The notes under the pieces are model-generated. The model had not been told where the DNA came from. It was given only the letters and a program-made list of their open reading frames with translations, and did not search any database. The position numbers and the translations under genes were made by a program. DNA of 64,000 nucleotides, taken from contig NZ_JACRUK010000014.1 of NCBI RefSeq assembly GCF_014305155.1, forward strand, positions 1 to 64,000, read 5' to 3'. The stretch is from Flavobacterium muglaense. Its GTDB lineage: Bacteria; Bacteroidota; Bacteroidia; Flavobacteriales; Flavobacteriaceae. Below, piece by piece: positions 45,626-54,889 of this stretch (the first letter of the stretch is position 1; every line of letters begins with the position of its first letter).

Positions 45626-46390
45626 TGGCGTTATTTTAGTATTATAAATCCCCCATTTTAAGGTTGCTTTTATGTGAATTTTAAATTTTATATAATTGAT
45701 AAACAAATGGTTGAATAACAATATATCATTGCGATAAAACGAATTATCTAGATAAATAGATCGTAAAAATTCATGATACAAATGGTAGAATTTCTTAAAT
45801 ACTAATCCAATATTGCAGACTTGACTATTTTCACCAAAACCTCCTTTTATAATAATGTAATTTGGATATGACATTTTTACAAATCCAAAATGCATTATTA
45901 TAGAAAGTAATAAATTAGACGTTTTTAAGAACGTTTTTGATTTTTTGATTACCATCGTAATTTATTTGTTAGCAGAATTAGAATTCAATTTTAATTTAAG
46001 TTTTGGATTCACAAATATTAAATTATTTCAAGATAAAACATCAAAAAGGAGCTTTACTTGACCTTTACATTTTTTTACTAAAGCATTAAATACAGTGGCT
46101 TAGCAAAGAAATAGGAGTGTTGCTAGTACATTTTTAGTATGATGGGGATTTTTTTAAAGGCAGTTTTTATTATTGTCAAAATAAAATTCAATTACAGAAA
46201 GAATAGAGGGTGTCTTAAAGTAAGAATATATTGTTGATTAGTTTGATATGGCACTACCAATTATGAAGTTCTCAGTGAGAAAAGCAATCAAAATTTACAG
46301 TAAAAACACACCAGACTATTCAAATTATATATTAACACCTAATGAAGTGCATTAACAGATTCAAATAAAAAGGAATACTTATAATGCAAA

Positions 46391-46422
46391 AAACAGTTGC
46401 GAAATTAATTTCGCAACTGTTT
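46391..46422. terminator. Terminator after the TPR-LuxR gene
   Basis: AAACAGTTGCGAAATT and AATTTCGCAACTGTTT form a perfect 32-bp palindrome, 95 bp past the stop of the minus-strand regulator gene. Confidence 0.75.
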
Positions 46423-46516
46423 AATAATTTGACAATTTTTGTCTTATAAATTTTGTTAATCATTGAGGACGACGACAGAGCATAATATTTGAAGATGTCC
46501 AAGAAAGATTAATAGC

Positions 46517-48211
46517 CTATATGTTTTCCAGATAAACAACCAAGTTGTCTTTATTTTCTAATCCTAATTTTTTTCTTAACCTATGCCTTCCAATTTCTAC
46601 TGAATTAGCAGAGATATTATTAATATTTGCTATCTCTTTAGAGCTAAGTTTAAGCTTAACCTGTACGGCCAACTTTATATCTTTATCAGTTAAATTAGGA
46701 TGTTTTTCTTTAATTCTAAATAAAAAATCACTTTGTAGGGTTTCTACGTTGGCGTGAAATTGCTGAATATCTTCATTTAAATCAAATTTAAAAGTGTACT
46801 CTTTTATAAGCGTATTGATGTCTTGCTTAAGTAAGCTTAAATCAGTAAATTTTAAATTTTTTAAAGATTTTGCTAGGTCCTTATAAATGTTAGTTCTTTG
46901 AGAAATGAATAAAGCTAGATTTGTAAGTTCCTTCGTTCGAAAATCCAGTTTGCGTTCTAAATTCTCCTGTAATAGAAATTGTGATTTTAGTTTTTCCTTC
47001 GAAAGTTTATGATTTTGTAGATAAATAGCTTTTTTCTTTTTTATATTATTCCACAACGAAGCTATTACTAGAATTGCTATGATTGCCAATAATATAGAGC
47101 CAATCAACAAGGATTTTCTTTTCTGTGATTCCAATTGACGTTGTTGCTCTAATAACTTGATTTCAGATTCTCGTCGTTCAGCCTCATATAGAATTCGCAT
47201 TTCAGCCAACTTTTCACTTTTATTGCTTGAGAAAACTTCAGAGTTTCCATTAGTATATTTCATATAAAAATTGAAAGCCTCCTTATAGTTATTTAATGCT
47301 AAATAATAATCGGACATAATTTTATCATTCTCTAAAACGAGTTCCTTTTTATTACCCAATACTTTAATAATAGTCTTAGCTTCTTCTAACAATGAGTAGC
47401 ATTCTTTATAATTTTTAAGCTTTAAATACACTACTGCAAGTTCATGAAGAATATAAACCTTTTTGTAGTCATATTTAATTTCACTCTCAAGATCCAGAGC
47501 AGACTCTAAGAATTTTTTGGCCAAATTGAGTTCATTAATTTTGCGATAGCAAATACCCATATTTTTCATGGTTTCTGCGATTCTGTCCTTATTTTTAGAA
47601 TCTTTTATGAGTTTTAAAGATTTTTTAAAAAAAAATAATGCCAAATTATAATCGCCTTTGCCATTATGAATTATTCCGATACTGTTATAACTGTATGCAA
47701 TTCGTTGCTTGTCACCTATTTTTTCATGTATGACTAAAGCTTGGGTATGATAATCTAATGCTTTTTCATAATACCCAATGTCATAGTACAACCAGCCAAG
47801 TGTGCGTAATGTAAAGGCGAGATCATAATCATTTCCGATGTCTTTTCGTATTTCTAATGATTGTAATCCGTATTTTAAAGCTTTGTCGTAGATATTATTA
47901 AACAAATAACCCTGACACAAATTTATTAGTGCTAAACCTTCTTGGTCTTTATTTTTAAACTCAATTGATAAACGTAAAGCTTCCGAGCCATATTTCATAG
48001 TTTTATTAGGATCAATGACCCAATATATCTCGGCAATTCTATTTAATAATGACAGTTTTTTTTCTCCTATAGATTTCGGCAAGATTGTTAACAAACTGTC
48101 TAGTTCAACTTGTGAATCACTAGGATTTTCATCCCATATATTTTTCTGAGATTGGGCGGTAAAACAGATGAATATAAAACTAATAAGTAGGAGATGAGGG
48201 AGTTTTTTCAT
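46517..48211 (-). CDS. TPR-containing LuxR/CsgD-type transcriptional regulator, membrane-anchored
   Basis: 564 residues. A signal peptide or first helix (LLLISFIFICFTAQS) is followed by about six TPR units (40-330, e.g. AFTLRTLGWLYYDIGYYEKA, KAYSYNSIGIIHNGKGDY-like). One membrane helix lies at about 368-390 (LLIGSILLAIIAILVIASLW), then a coiled coil and a LuxR-type HTH at 505-560 (LKLSSKEIANINNISANSVE). Periplasmic TPR plus cytoplasmic DNA-binding domains is a common Bacteroidota sensor design. It sits between the PUL/hydroxylysine cluster and the galactose operon and could control either one. Confidence 0.85.
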   Translation of the reverse strand: MKKLPHLLLISFIFICFTAQSQKNIWDENPSDSQVELDSLLTILPKSIGEKKLSLLNRIAEIYWVIDPNKTMKYGSEALRLSIEFKNKDQEGLALINLCQGYLFNNIYDKALKYGLQSLEIRKDIGNDYDLAFTLRTLGWLYYDIGYYEKALDYHTQALVIHEKIGDKQRIAYSYNSIGIIHNGKGDYNLALFFFKKSLKLIKDSKNKDRIAETMKNMGICYRKINELNLAKKFLESALDLESEIKYDYKKVYILHELAVVYLKLKNYKECYSLLEEAKTIIKVLGNKKELVLENDKIMSDYYLALNNYKEAFNFYMKYTNGNSEVFSSNKSEKLAEMRILYEAERRESEIKLLEQQRQLESQKRKSLLIGSILLAIIAILVIASLWNNIKKKKAIYLQNHKLSKEKLKSQFLLQENLERKLDFRTKELTNLALFISQRTNIYKDLAKSLKNLKFTDLSLLKQDINTLIKEYTFKFDLNEDIQQFHANVETLQSDFLFRIKEKHPNLTDKDIKLAVQVKLKLSSKEIANINNISANSVEIGRHRLRKKLGLENKDNLVVYLENI

Positions 48212-48666
48212 TGCAAGAAAGTTTTAAAAATAGAATTATACTCTTTATTATATTGCTTTTAAAGCTTCAAATATCATCATTATTTATGTGTTTAAGTTCA
48301 ATTGTGTAGACTTAAGATAAGTTAAAAAACCAATGTGTACTATTATGTTTATTGATATTATTGTATTTATATTTTATAAGCAGTTCATTTCCTGATGTTT
48401 TGTCTAGTAATAATTCTGATAAATTTTATAGAATTTGGTAAAGCGAACTATTGCCCTTAAATCTTTTGCGATTATAAAAACTAAACAGTAGGATATATGC
48501 TAAATACCAATGAAAAGCACGAACAAAATCAAATTAAAATGAGAACTTATAAAATAAAAAGCAGTAGTAATAGTGAGTTCACTACCGCTTAAAAATTATA
48601 CTTTTATTTTTTATTAATCCCGTATTACTTTTTCATGACTAGACAGATAATTAAAATTTAATTTTA
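48212..48666. other. 455-bp gap between TPR-LuxR regulator and symporter
   Basis: It contains the promoter region of the regulator (not resolvable to a clear -33/-7 pair) and the terminator of the galactose operon listed next. No ORF or RNA gene is supported. Confidence 0.5.
48551..48589 (-). terminator. Terminator of the galactose operon
   Basis: On the minus strand, AGCGGTAG and CTACTGCT pair with one mismatch around a 14-base loop. They are followed by TTTTTATTTT, about 80 bp after the symporter stop. Confidence 0.65.
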
Positions 48667-50355
48667 CTACCAGAAAACAGAATAAAGTGCGACTAATATC
48701 CCTGCAATTAATAAACTTCCTGCCAAAAAAGCATTGTTTACTTTAAACATTGAAGAATCGATTTCTAGTCCTTTGGTTTTTATACCACGATTATGATCAA
48801 TCAAACTAATAACAACCATACAGGCTACTGATATCGCAAATACAAATCCCATACGATCTAAAAATGGTATTTCATATACACTTGGACCACCTTCTTGAGG
48901 CACTAAAGTGGAAAAACCCATGCCGCTTAAAAATTCTAAATTCACAAACTTAGGCAAGAACTTCAATACTACAGACAATATAAATCCACCTATGGTAGCA
49001 AACATAGCTGCATTTGAGCTTGTTTTTTTCCAAAAGAAACCTAAAATAAACATGGCAAAAATACCCGGACTTACAAATCCACTGTATTCTTGAATAAACT
49101 CAAAACCTCCTTTTTTATCAATTCCTAGATGTGGCGCAATGATTACAGCAATAAGCATTGATGTGACCACAGTGATTTTACCTACTTGTACCATTCTCTT
49201 TTCACTTGCATTGACATTAATTTTTTTCTTAAAAATATCCAAAGTAAAAATAGTTGCAATACTATTTACTTTCCCAGCGAGGGACGCCACAACTGCTGCA
49301 GTCAAAGCTGCAAATGACAACCCTTTCAATCCAACAGGTAATAAGTTCAATAATACTGGGTAAGATCGATCTGGATTTAAAATTCCATCAGGCCCTAGCA
49401 TTTCAGTTTGTAATCCTCCTTTGGTGTAAATCACATAAGCCGCAATACCCGGTAAAACAACAATAACCGGCATTAATAATTTTAAGAAAGCAGCAAATAA
49501 TATTCCACTCCTAGCTGTTTTTAAGTCGGCTCCCAATGCACGTTGTGTAATGTATTGGTTACAACCCCAATAATTTAGATTTACAATCCACATTCCACCA
49601 AGTAAGACTGTAAGACCCGGTAAGCTAGGATAGTTTGGACTGTCTTGTTTAAAAATCATGTGAAAATGGTCCTGTGACTGACTGTACATATAGTTAAAGC
49701 CTTCTATAGCACCAGCCTGACCATTTAGTTCTGCTACTTTATTTAACGCTAAGTACGTTGTTACTAATCCTCCGAAGATTAAGAATACAACTTGAATAAC
49801 ATCAGTATAACCAATTACTTTCATTCCTCCTAAAGCAATAATAATGGCAAAGAATGCTAGTCCATACATACATAAATCCAAGTTTATCCCTGAAATTCCG
49901 TTTACAGCTAATGCCCCGAGATAAAGTATAGAAGTCAAGTTAACAACAACATAAAGCAACAACCAAAAAACAGCCATGATCATGGCTACATTGCCGTCAT
50001 AGCGCTCATTTAAAAATTGAGGCATGGTGAAAATTTTATTTTTCAAATAAACCGGAATAAAAAATACTGCTACAACTATAAGAGTAATCGCGGCCATCCA
50101 TTCATAAGTTGCAATTGCTAGACCCATTTTGAATCCGTTTCCAGACATAGCAATGAATTGCTCCGAAGAGATATTAGAGGCAATTAAAGAGGTCCCAATA
50201 GCCCACCAAGTCAAAGAACCCTCAGCTAAGAAGTAATCGTGTGAAGCCGAGTGGGTAGCTGTTTGTTTTCTTTTGTAGATCCAAAAACCGTAGCCCGAAA
50301 CGATAAGAAAGTAAACTAGAAAGACTAAATAGTCCGTAAGTTGTAATGTGTTCAT
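48667..50355 (-). CDS. Sodium:solute symporter (SGLT type), probable galactose importer
   Basis: An ATG at 50355 starts MNTLQLTDYLVFLVYFLIVS and gives 562 residues; the frame stays open to 50412 but without a better start. About 14 membrane helices are visible. ASNISSEQFIAMSGNGFKMG is the conserved sodium-binding region of helix 1-2 in SGLT sugar transporters, with LGGMWIVNLNYWGCNQYITQRALGA in the middle. It follows galE with a 63-bp gap, so it belongs to the Leloir operon. Galactose (or glucose) uptake across the inner membrane is the expected job. Confidence 0.9.
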   Translation of the reverse strand: MNTLQLTDYLVFLVYFLIVSGYGFWIYKRKQTATHSASHDYFLAEGSLTWWAIGTSLIASNISSEQFIAMSGNGFKMGLAIATYEWMAAITLIVVAVFFIPVYLKNKIFTMPQFLNERYDGNVAMIMAVFWLLLYVVVNLTSILYLGALAVNGISGINLDLCMYGLAFFAIIIALGGMKVIGYTDVIQVVFLIFGGLVTTYLALNKVAELNGQAGAIEGFNYMYSQSQDHFHMIFKQDSPNYPSLPGLTVLLGGMWIVNLNYWGCNQYITQRALGADLKTARSGILFAAFLKLLMPVIVVLPGIAAYVIYTKGGLQTEMLGPDGILNPDRSYPVLLNLLPVGLKGLSFAALTAAVVASLAGKVNSIATIFTLDIFKKKINVNASEKRMVQVGKITVVTSMLIAVIIAPHLGIDKKGGFEFIQEYSGFVSPGIFAMFILGFFWKKTSSNAAMFATIGGFILSVVLKFLPKFVNLEFLSGMGFSTLVPQEGGPSVYEIPFLDRMGFVFAISVACMVVISLIDHNRGIKTKGLEIDSSMFKVNNAFLAGSLLIAGILVALYSVFW

Positions 50356-50418
50356 ATTGAAAAATATTAGTTGGTTAATTATAGTTGACATTTGCAGGCT
50401 ACTGCAGATCAATCTGTT

Positions 50419-51444
50419 TTATAGAGTTGGTTTAATGCTACTTTTTTGTTCCCATTTCCAGGCACTTTCCATAGCTTCGTCTAAGGAAGATTCTGTTTTC
50501 CATCCCAAAATTTGATTCGCTTTTTCAGTACTGGCAAAAGCTGTTGTGACATCCCCAGCTCGTCGGTCTACAATTGAATAGGAGAAGGCTTTGTTGCTCA
50601 CTTTTTCAAAACTGGCAATCACCTCTAGCACTGAGGATCCAACTCCTGTACCGAGGTTGAAAATCTCTACTTTGTCAATGTTTTTCTTGTCAATTAAGCG
50701 TTGTAAAGCAACAACATGTGCTTTGGCCAAATCGACCACATGTATATAGTCACGCACGCAAGTCCCATCTGGTGTAGGATAATCATTGCCATACACTTTC
50801 AATTCATTACGTAGCCCTATTGCGGACTGTGTAATAAATGGCACCAAGTTTTGTGGAACACCAATAGGCAGTTCTCCAATTTCAACTGATGGATGAGCTC
50901 CAATAGGGTTGAAATAGCGCAGTAAAATAGCATTAATACCACTTGTTTTGGCAACATCTGTGATGATTTCTTCACCTATTTGCTTCGTGTTACCATACGG
51001 AGACAATGCCGGTTTTACAGGAGCGTTCTCATTGATTGGCATTACATCTGCCTGTCCGTAAACGGTACATGAAGAACTGAAAATAAAATGTGCTTCTTCT
51101 TTTTGCTGTAATTCTTGTAGTAGGTAAACTAGAGAGTTGATGTTGTTTTCATAATATAATAATGGATTGCTGACACTTTCTCCCACTGCTTTTGAAGCAG
51201 CAAAATGGATTACTCCATTAACATCGGCATGTTTTTTAAAGAAATGCTGTACAGCTGATTTTTCTCTTAGATCTAATTCTTCAAAAAGAGGTTTTTTTCC
51301 TGTAATTGCAGTAATCCCTTGTAGAACTTCTACAGACGAATTAGATAGATTATCAATAATAACAACCTCAAAACCTTTATTTTGTAATTCAACAACAGTA
51401 TGTGAACCGATAAATCCTAAACCTCCAGTTACTAGTATTTTCAT
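50419..51444 (-). CDS. galE: UDP-glucose 4-epimerase
   Basis: 341 residues, an extended short-chain dehydrogenase. The NAD-binding TGGLGFIGSHT block is at the N-terminus. FSSSCTVYG supplies the catalytic Ser/Thr and SPYGNTKQIGEE the Tyr-x3-Lys. RYFNPIGAHPS and YPTPDGTCVRDYIHVVDL are GalE blocks. It interconverts UDP-galactose and UDP-glucose in the Leloir pathway. Its ATG overlaps the galT stop (ATGA), so the two are translationally coupled. Confidence 0.96.
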   Translation of the reverse strand: MKILVTGGLGFIGSHTVVELQNKGFEVVIIDNLSNSSVEVLQGITAITGKKPLFEELDLREKSAVQHFFKKHADVNGVIHFAASKAVGESVSNPLLYYENNINSLVYLLQELQQKEEAHFIFSSSCTVYGQADVMPINENAPVKPALSPYGNTKQIGEEIITDVAKTSGINAILLRYFNPIGAHPSVEIGELPIGVPQNLVPFITQSAIGLRNELKVYGNDYPTPDGTCVRDYIHVVDLAKAHVVALQRLIDKKNIDKVEIFNLGTGVGSSVLEVIASFEKVSNKAFSYSIVDRRAGDVTTAFASTEKANQILGWKTESSLDEAMESAWKWEQKSSIKPTL

Positions 51445-52493
51445 ATTTTACTTTTATAATGTACTATTGATTGTTCTTTTAACACTTGAGCACTTTTCTC
51501 TGGTGTAATATCTCGTTGTGATTCTCCCATCATTTCGTAGCCTACCATGAATTTTTTTACGGTGGCCGATCGCAATAATGGTGGGTAAAAATGCATGTGA
51601 AACTGCCATTCTAGATGCTCTTCCCCGTCTGTTGGTGCTTGATGAATCCCTGATGAATACGGAAATGACGTCTCAAAAAGATTATCATACTTGATCGTTA
51701 ATTGCTTCAAAATAGATGCGAAAGCAGGGACTTCCTCGTTAGTAAACTCGGTGATTTTAGTCAAATGACGCTTACTGATAATCATTGTCTCATAAGGCCA
51801 AATAGCCCAGAAAGGTACCAAGGCAACAAAATGGTCGTTTTCGATCACTATACGTTCATTGAGTTTCAACTCTTCGGCCAAATAGTCCTGCAATAGATTA
51901 CCTTTGTTTTTGTCAAAGTACGCCTTTAGGTTATTTTGCGTTTTTTCAACCTCGGTAGGGAGGGAGGATTGCGCCCAAATTTGCCCGTGTGGATGTGGAT
52001 TACTGCACCCCATTACGCTTCCTTTATTTTCAAAAATTTGGATATGATTGATATAATCAACCTTGCCTAAATCTGTATATTCTTTTTGCCAAGTATGAAT
52101 GATATTTTCAATAGCTTCAACGGGCATTTCTGGCAATGTCAAATTGTGTTTTGGCGAAAAACAAACCACTTTAGAAATTCCTCTTTCTGGTCTTGACTTA
52201 AAAAAAGTATCGTTTTGACTTTCTTCAAATGCGAGTTCCTCTTGCTTTAAGGCAGCAAAATCATTTTCGAAAACAAAGGCATTTTCATAGTCTGGATTTA
52301 CTTCCCCATTTGCACGAACATTCCCTGGACATAAATAACAGCTTGGGTCATAAACAGCTAACTCATCAGATGAAACGGCTTCGTTTTGCCCTTGCCACGG
52401 ACGTTTAGAACGGTGTGGAGAAACCAAAACCCATTCATTGATTAATGGATTATAACGTCTGTGCGGATCTTCGTTGATATCAAAATTTTTCAT
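51441..52493 (-). CDS. galT: Galactose-1-phosphate uridylyltransferase
   Basis: An ATG at 52493 (MKNFDINEDPHRRYNPLINE) gives 350 residues. The longer open frame to 52541 would overlap galK by 47 bp and is less likely. The catalytic His-Pro-His motif is in SNPHPHGQIWAQSSLP. Zinc-binding PSCYLCPGNVRANG and the GIHQAPTDGEEHLEWQFHMHFYPP block are present. It transfers UMP from UDP-glucose to galactose-1-phosphate. It lies one base after the galK stop and is coupled to galE. Confidence 0.96.
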   Translation of the reverse strand: MKNFDINEDPHRRYNPLINEWVLVSPHRSKRPWQGQNEAVSSDELAVYDPSCYLCPGNVRANGEVNPDYENAFVFENDFAALKQEELAFEESQNDTFFKSRPERGISKVVCFSPKHNLTLPEMPVEAIENIIHTWQKEYTDLGKVDYINHIQIFENKGSVMGCSNPHPHGQIWAQSSLPTEVEKTQNNLKAYFDKNKGNLLQDYLAEELKLNERIVIENDHFVALVPFWAIWPYETMIISKRHLTKITEFTNEEVPAFASILKQLTIKYDNLFETSFPYSSGIHQAPTDGEEHLEWQFHMHFYPPLLRSATVKKFMVGYEMMGESQRDITPEKSAQVLKEQSIVHYKSKI

Positions 52494-52494
52494 C

Positions 52495-53664
52495 CTAATT
52501 GTTTTTATAAAGTGATGTACCGTTTCCGATTTTAACATCATAAATTTTTAATTCTATTCCAAAAGCGTCATAATAAAGTGCCGACAGTTTCTTTTTGATA
52601 CGATCTTCATGCCCTTTTTTTATTAAATTAATGGTGCACCCTCCAAAACCACCACCCATTAATCTGGAGCCTACTACTGCTTCTTCGGTTTTAAGGGTGT
52701 CCACAATCATATCCAGTTCCGTACAGCTCACTTCATATTCAACAGATAATCCTTCGTGGGTTTCAAACATTAATTTCCCCAGCGTTTCTATATTTCCATT
52801 GTCTAATGCTTCACATGCTAGGATAACCCTATTGATTTCTTTTACTACAAAAAGGCTCCTTTTAAAAACGTCAGCCCTCATAATATTTTGCAATCCTATA
52901 ATATGCTGCTCTGTGCAATCTCTAAAACTAGTTATCCCAGGAAAATTGCTTTTTACAATAGCAATCCCTTCTTCACACTGCTCTCTTCTTTCATTATAGG
53001 CTGATGTCATTAAGGAATGTTTCACATTCGAATCGAATAAAATCAAAGAATAATCATTAAAATCAGCATTGTGATATTCATATTCCAATGTTCTGCAATC
53101 AATTTTTATGACTTTATTTTCTAAACCCATCACACTAGAAAACTGATCCATAATACCGCAATTAATCCCAACCCAATGCTCTGCACTTTGTCCCATTAGA
53201 GCAATGTCAATTGGTTTTATATTCAAATTAAATAACTCATTTAATCCAAATAGAAAACCACATTCTAGTGCTGCAGAGGATGATAAGCCAGAGCCAACAG
53301 GAATATTACTGCTAAACACACAGTTAAATTCTTCAAACTTAAATCCGCTGGTTTGTAGCTGTTTTATAATTCCTCGCACATAGTTTGTCCAAGTATTATC
53401 AGTTAATTCGATTGGATCGTTTAAGTCAATTTCAAATTCATCATTTAGATCTATGGCAATTATTTTAGATTTATTTGAGTTGTTTTTGTCGAAAGCAAAA
53501 CAAATAATTTTATCGATTGCAGCGGGTAAAACATAACCATCGTTATAGTCAATATGCTCGCCAATAATATTAATCCGTCCCGGAGAAAGTACGATTGTTG
53601 CAGCTTTTTCTCCAAATTTTTCTTGAAAAAAACGAGTTGTTTTCTGTATTAAAATATCATTCAT
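52495..53664 (-). CDS. galK: Galactokinase
   Basis: 389 residues, a GHMP kinase. The galactokinase signature PGRINIIGEHIDYNDGYVLP is near the N-terminus. The GHMP ATP loop is PVGSGLSSSAALECG and motif 3 is RLMGGGFGGCTINLI. It phosphorylates alpha-D-galactose to galactose-1-phosphate. It is preceded by galM (72-bp gap) and followed one base later by galT. Confidence 0.96.
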   Translation of the reverse strand: MNDILIQKTTRFFQEKFGEKAATIVLSPGRINIIGEHIDYNDGYVLPAAIDKIICFAFDKNNSNKSKIIAIDLNDEFEIDLNDPIELTDNTWTNYVRGIIKQLQTSGFKFEEFNCVFSSNIPVGSGLSSSAALECGFLFGLNELFNLNIKPIDIALMGQSAEHWVGINCGIMDQFSSVMGLENKVIKIDCRTLEYEYHNADFNDYSLILFDSNVKHSLMTSAYNERREQCEEGIAIVKSNFPGITSFRDCTEQHIIGLQNIMRADVFKRSLFVVKEINRVILACEALDNGNIETLGKLMFETHEGLSVEYEVSCTELDMIVDTLKTEEAVVGSRLMGGGFGGCTINLIKKGHEDRIKKKLSALYYDAFGIELKIYDVKIGNGTSLYKNN

Positions 53665-53736
53665 TGTTAGAATATTATGTTAGTTCCTTTTTTGAAATCA
53701 CGAAACTTACTGTGGTTTTTATATGTTTTATTTCTA

Positions 53737-54789
53737 TTAGAAAGATTGAAATTTATAGATTGATTTATGTTGATAGGTCTCGTTCTTTCGTAATATCGCA
53801 GAGGGAAAGTGTGGATGATTTGGTGCGTCTGGAAAGTTTTGTGTTTCAAAGCATATTCCGCTTAGTGAATGATAATCACAATTTGCTTTGCCCTTAATTT
53901 GATTCAAACAATTACCACCAACATAAATATGAACAGCAGGTTGATTAGTGTAAACTGTCATTTTTAGTTTATTGTTTTTGCTAAAAAGTGAGGCTGCATA
54001 TTCATTCGTCTTTTCTATTACAAAGGTGTTGTCTATAAGAGCTGGGCATTGCTTCGGATTAGTAAAATCGAAGACACTACCAGCTGTATTTAAAATGGTA
54101 CCAGTGGGAATACTTTCAATTGTTGTTTCAAGCATTTTTTCGGAATTGATAATCAATTCTTGTCCTGTCAACGATGCCTGATGTCCATCCAAATTAAAAT
54201 AACTGTGATGTGTTAAGTTTACAATAGTATCTGCAGTAGTTGTGGCTTTGTATGCTATGATCAGTTCATTTTTCTCACTAAGGGTGTAGGTTAAAGATAC
54301 TGATAGTTCACCAGGGTAATGCTCATCGCCATCAGGGCTCACATAATTAAGGGTAATAGATGAATTTTCGCCTTCGGTTATCTTAACTACTTCCCAGACC
54401 TTTTGACTGAAGTTATGATTTCCTCCATGAAGGGAATGATTGTTATTGTTTTTATATAATGAAACTGCAGTCCCATTGAGGTTAAAAACGCCATTACTGA
54501 TTCGTCCCGCATAGCGCCCCACTGTTGCTCCAAAATAAGGAGCTCCATCTAGTTGAAAAGATTTCATATATGACTCTAAAGTATCAAACCCCAAAACAAC
54601 GTCAACTGTTTGATTATTTTTTAACGGTATATTTAACGAAGTTACCGTTGCTCCAAAATTGGTCAATTGCAATCGCATTCCGTTTTTATTTGTTAATTCG
54701 TACAAATGCACAACTTCGTTATTTGATGTATTTCCAAATAATTTCTTTGTGGTTTTAAGATCTAAATGTGATATCTGTTTTATTTTCAT
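53737..54789 (-). CDS. galM: Aldose 1-epimerase (galactose mutarotase)
   Basis: The ATG at 54789 (MKIKQISHLDLKTTKKLFGN) gives 350 residues; an upstream TTG at 54816 is less likely. GATVTSLNIP, the GRYAGRISNG block, HSLHGGNHNFSQKVWEV and VNLTHHSYFNLDGH with the catalytic His are present. The catalytic Glu is probably in GICFETQNFPDAPNHPHFP. It converts beta-galactose released by a beta-galactosidase to the alpha form that GalK needs. It is the first gene of the gal operon. Confidence 0.94.
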   Translation of the reverse strand: MKIKQISHLDLKTTKKLFGNTSNNEVVHLYELTNKNGMRLQLTNFGATVTSLNIPLKNNQTVDVVLGFDTLESYMKSFQLDGAPYFGATVGRYAGRISNGVFNLNGTAVSLYKNNNNHSLHGGNHNFSQKVWEVVKITEGENSSITLNYVSPDGDEHYPGELSVSLTYTLSEKNELIIAYKATTTADTIVNLTHHSYFNLDGHQASLTGQELIINSEKMLETTIESIPTGTILNTAGSVFDFTNPKQCPALIDNTFVIEKTNEYAASLFSKNNKLKMTVYTNQPAVHIYVGGNCLNQIKGKANCDYHSLSGICFETQNFPDAPNHPHFPSAILRKNETYQHKSIYKFQSF

Positions 54790-54889
54790 TGTTTTTTTAT
54801 GAAAAATGAATTTCAAAAGTATTTTATTTTAGAGACATATCATACCAGCACCTACCGGTTTTATTGTATATTGCAAAAAAAAAGGTTAG
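54790..54889. promoter_or_regulatory. Divergent control region of galM operon and gntR
   Basis: TACTTTTG on the minus strand (54814-54821) fits the -7 consensus for the gal operon, 24 bp before the galM ATG. An imperfect dyad ACCAGCACCTACCGGT at 54844-54859 overlaps the expected -33 position and could be the GntR operator. The match is only 5 of 8 paired positions, so this is tentative. Confidence 0.35.

Larger units (their letters stand above)
45571..46516. other. 946-bp gap upstream of the hydroxylysine/PUL cluster
   Basis: It contains the candidate promoter for hglS, the terminator of the TPR-LuxR gene and a 36-codon plus-strand ORF at 46248-46355 of doubtful reality. A 111-codon minus-strand ORF (45620-45955) overlaps the predicted promoter and is not accepted. 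The remainder shows no supported feature. Confidence 0.55.

Noticed and set aside
45620..45955. 111-codon minus-strand ORF upstream of hglS
   Set aside because: Its composition is like translated AT-rich spacer, no domain is seen, and it overlaps the predicted promoter and operator.
46248..46355. 36-codon plus-strand ORF
   Set aside because: The peptide is plausible but has no homology I recognise and no promoter; kept only as a note in the gap description.
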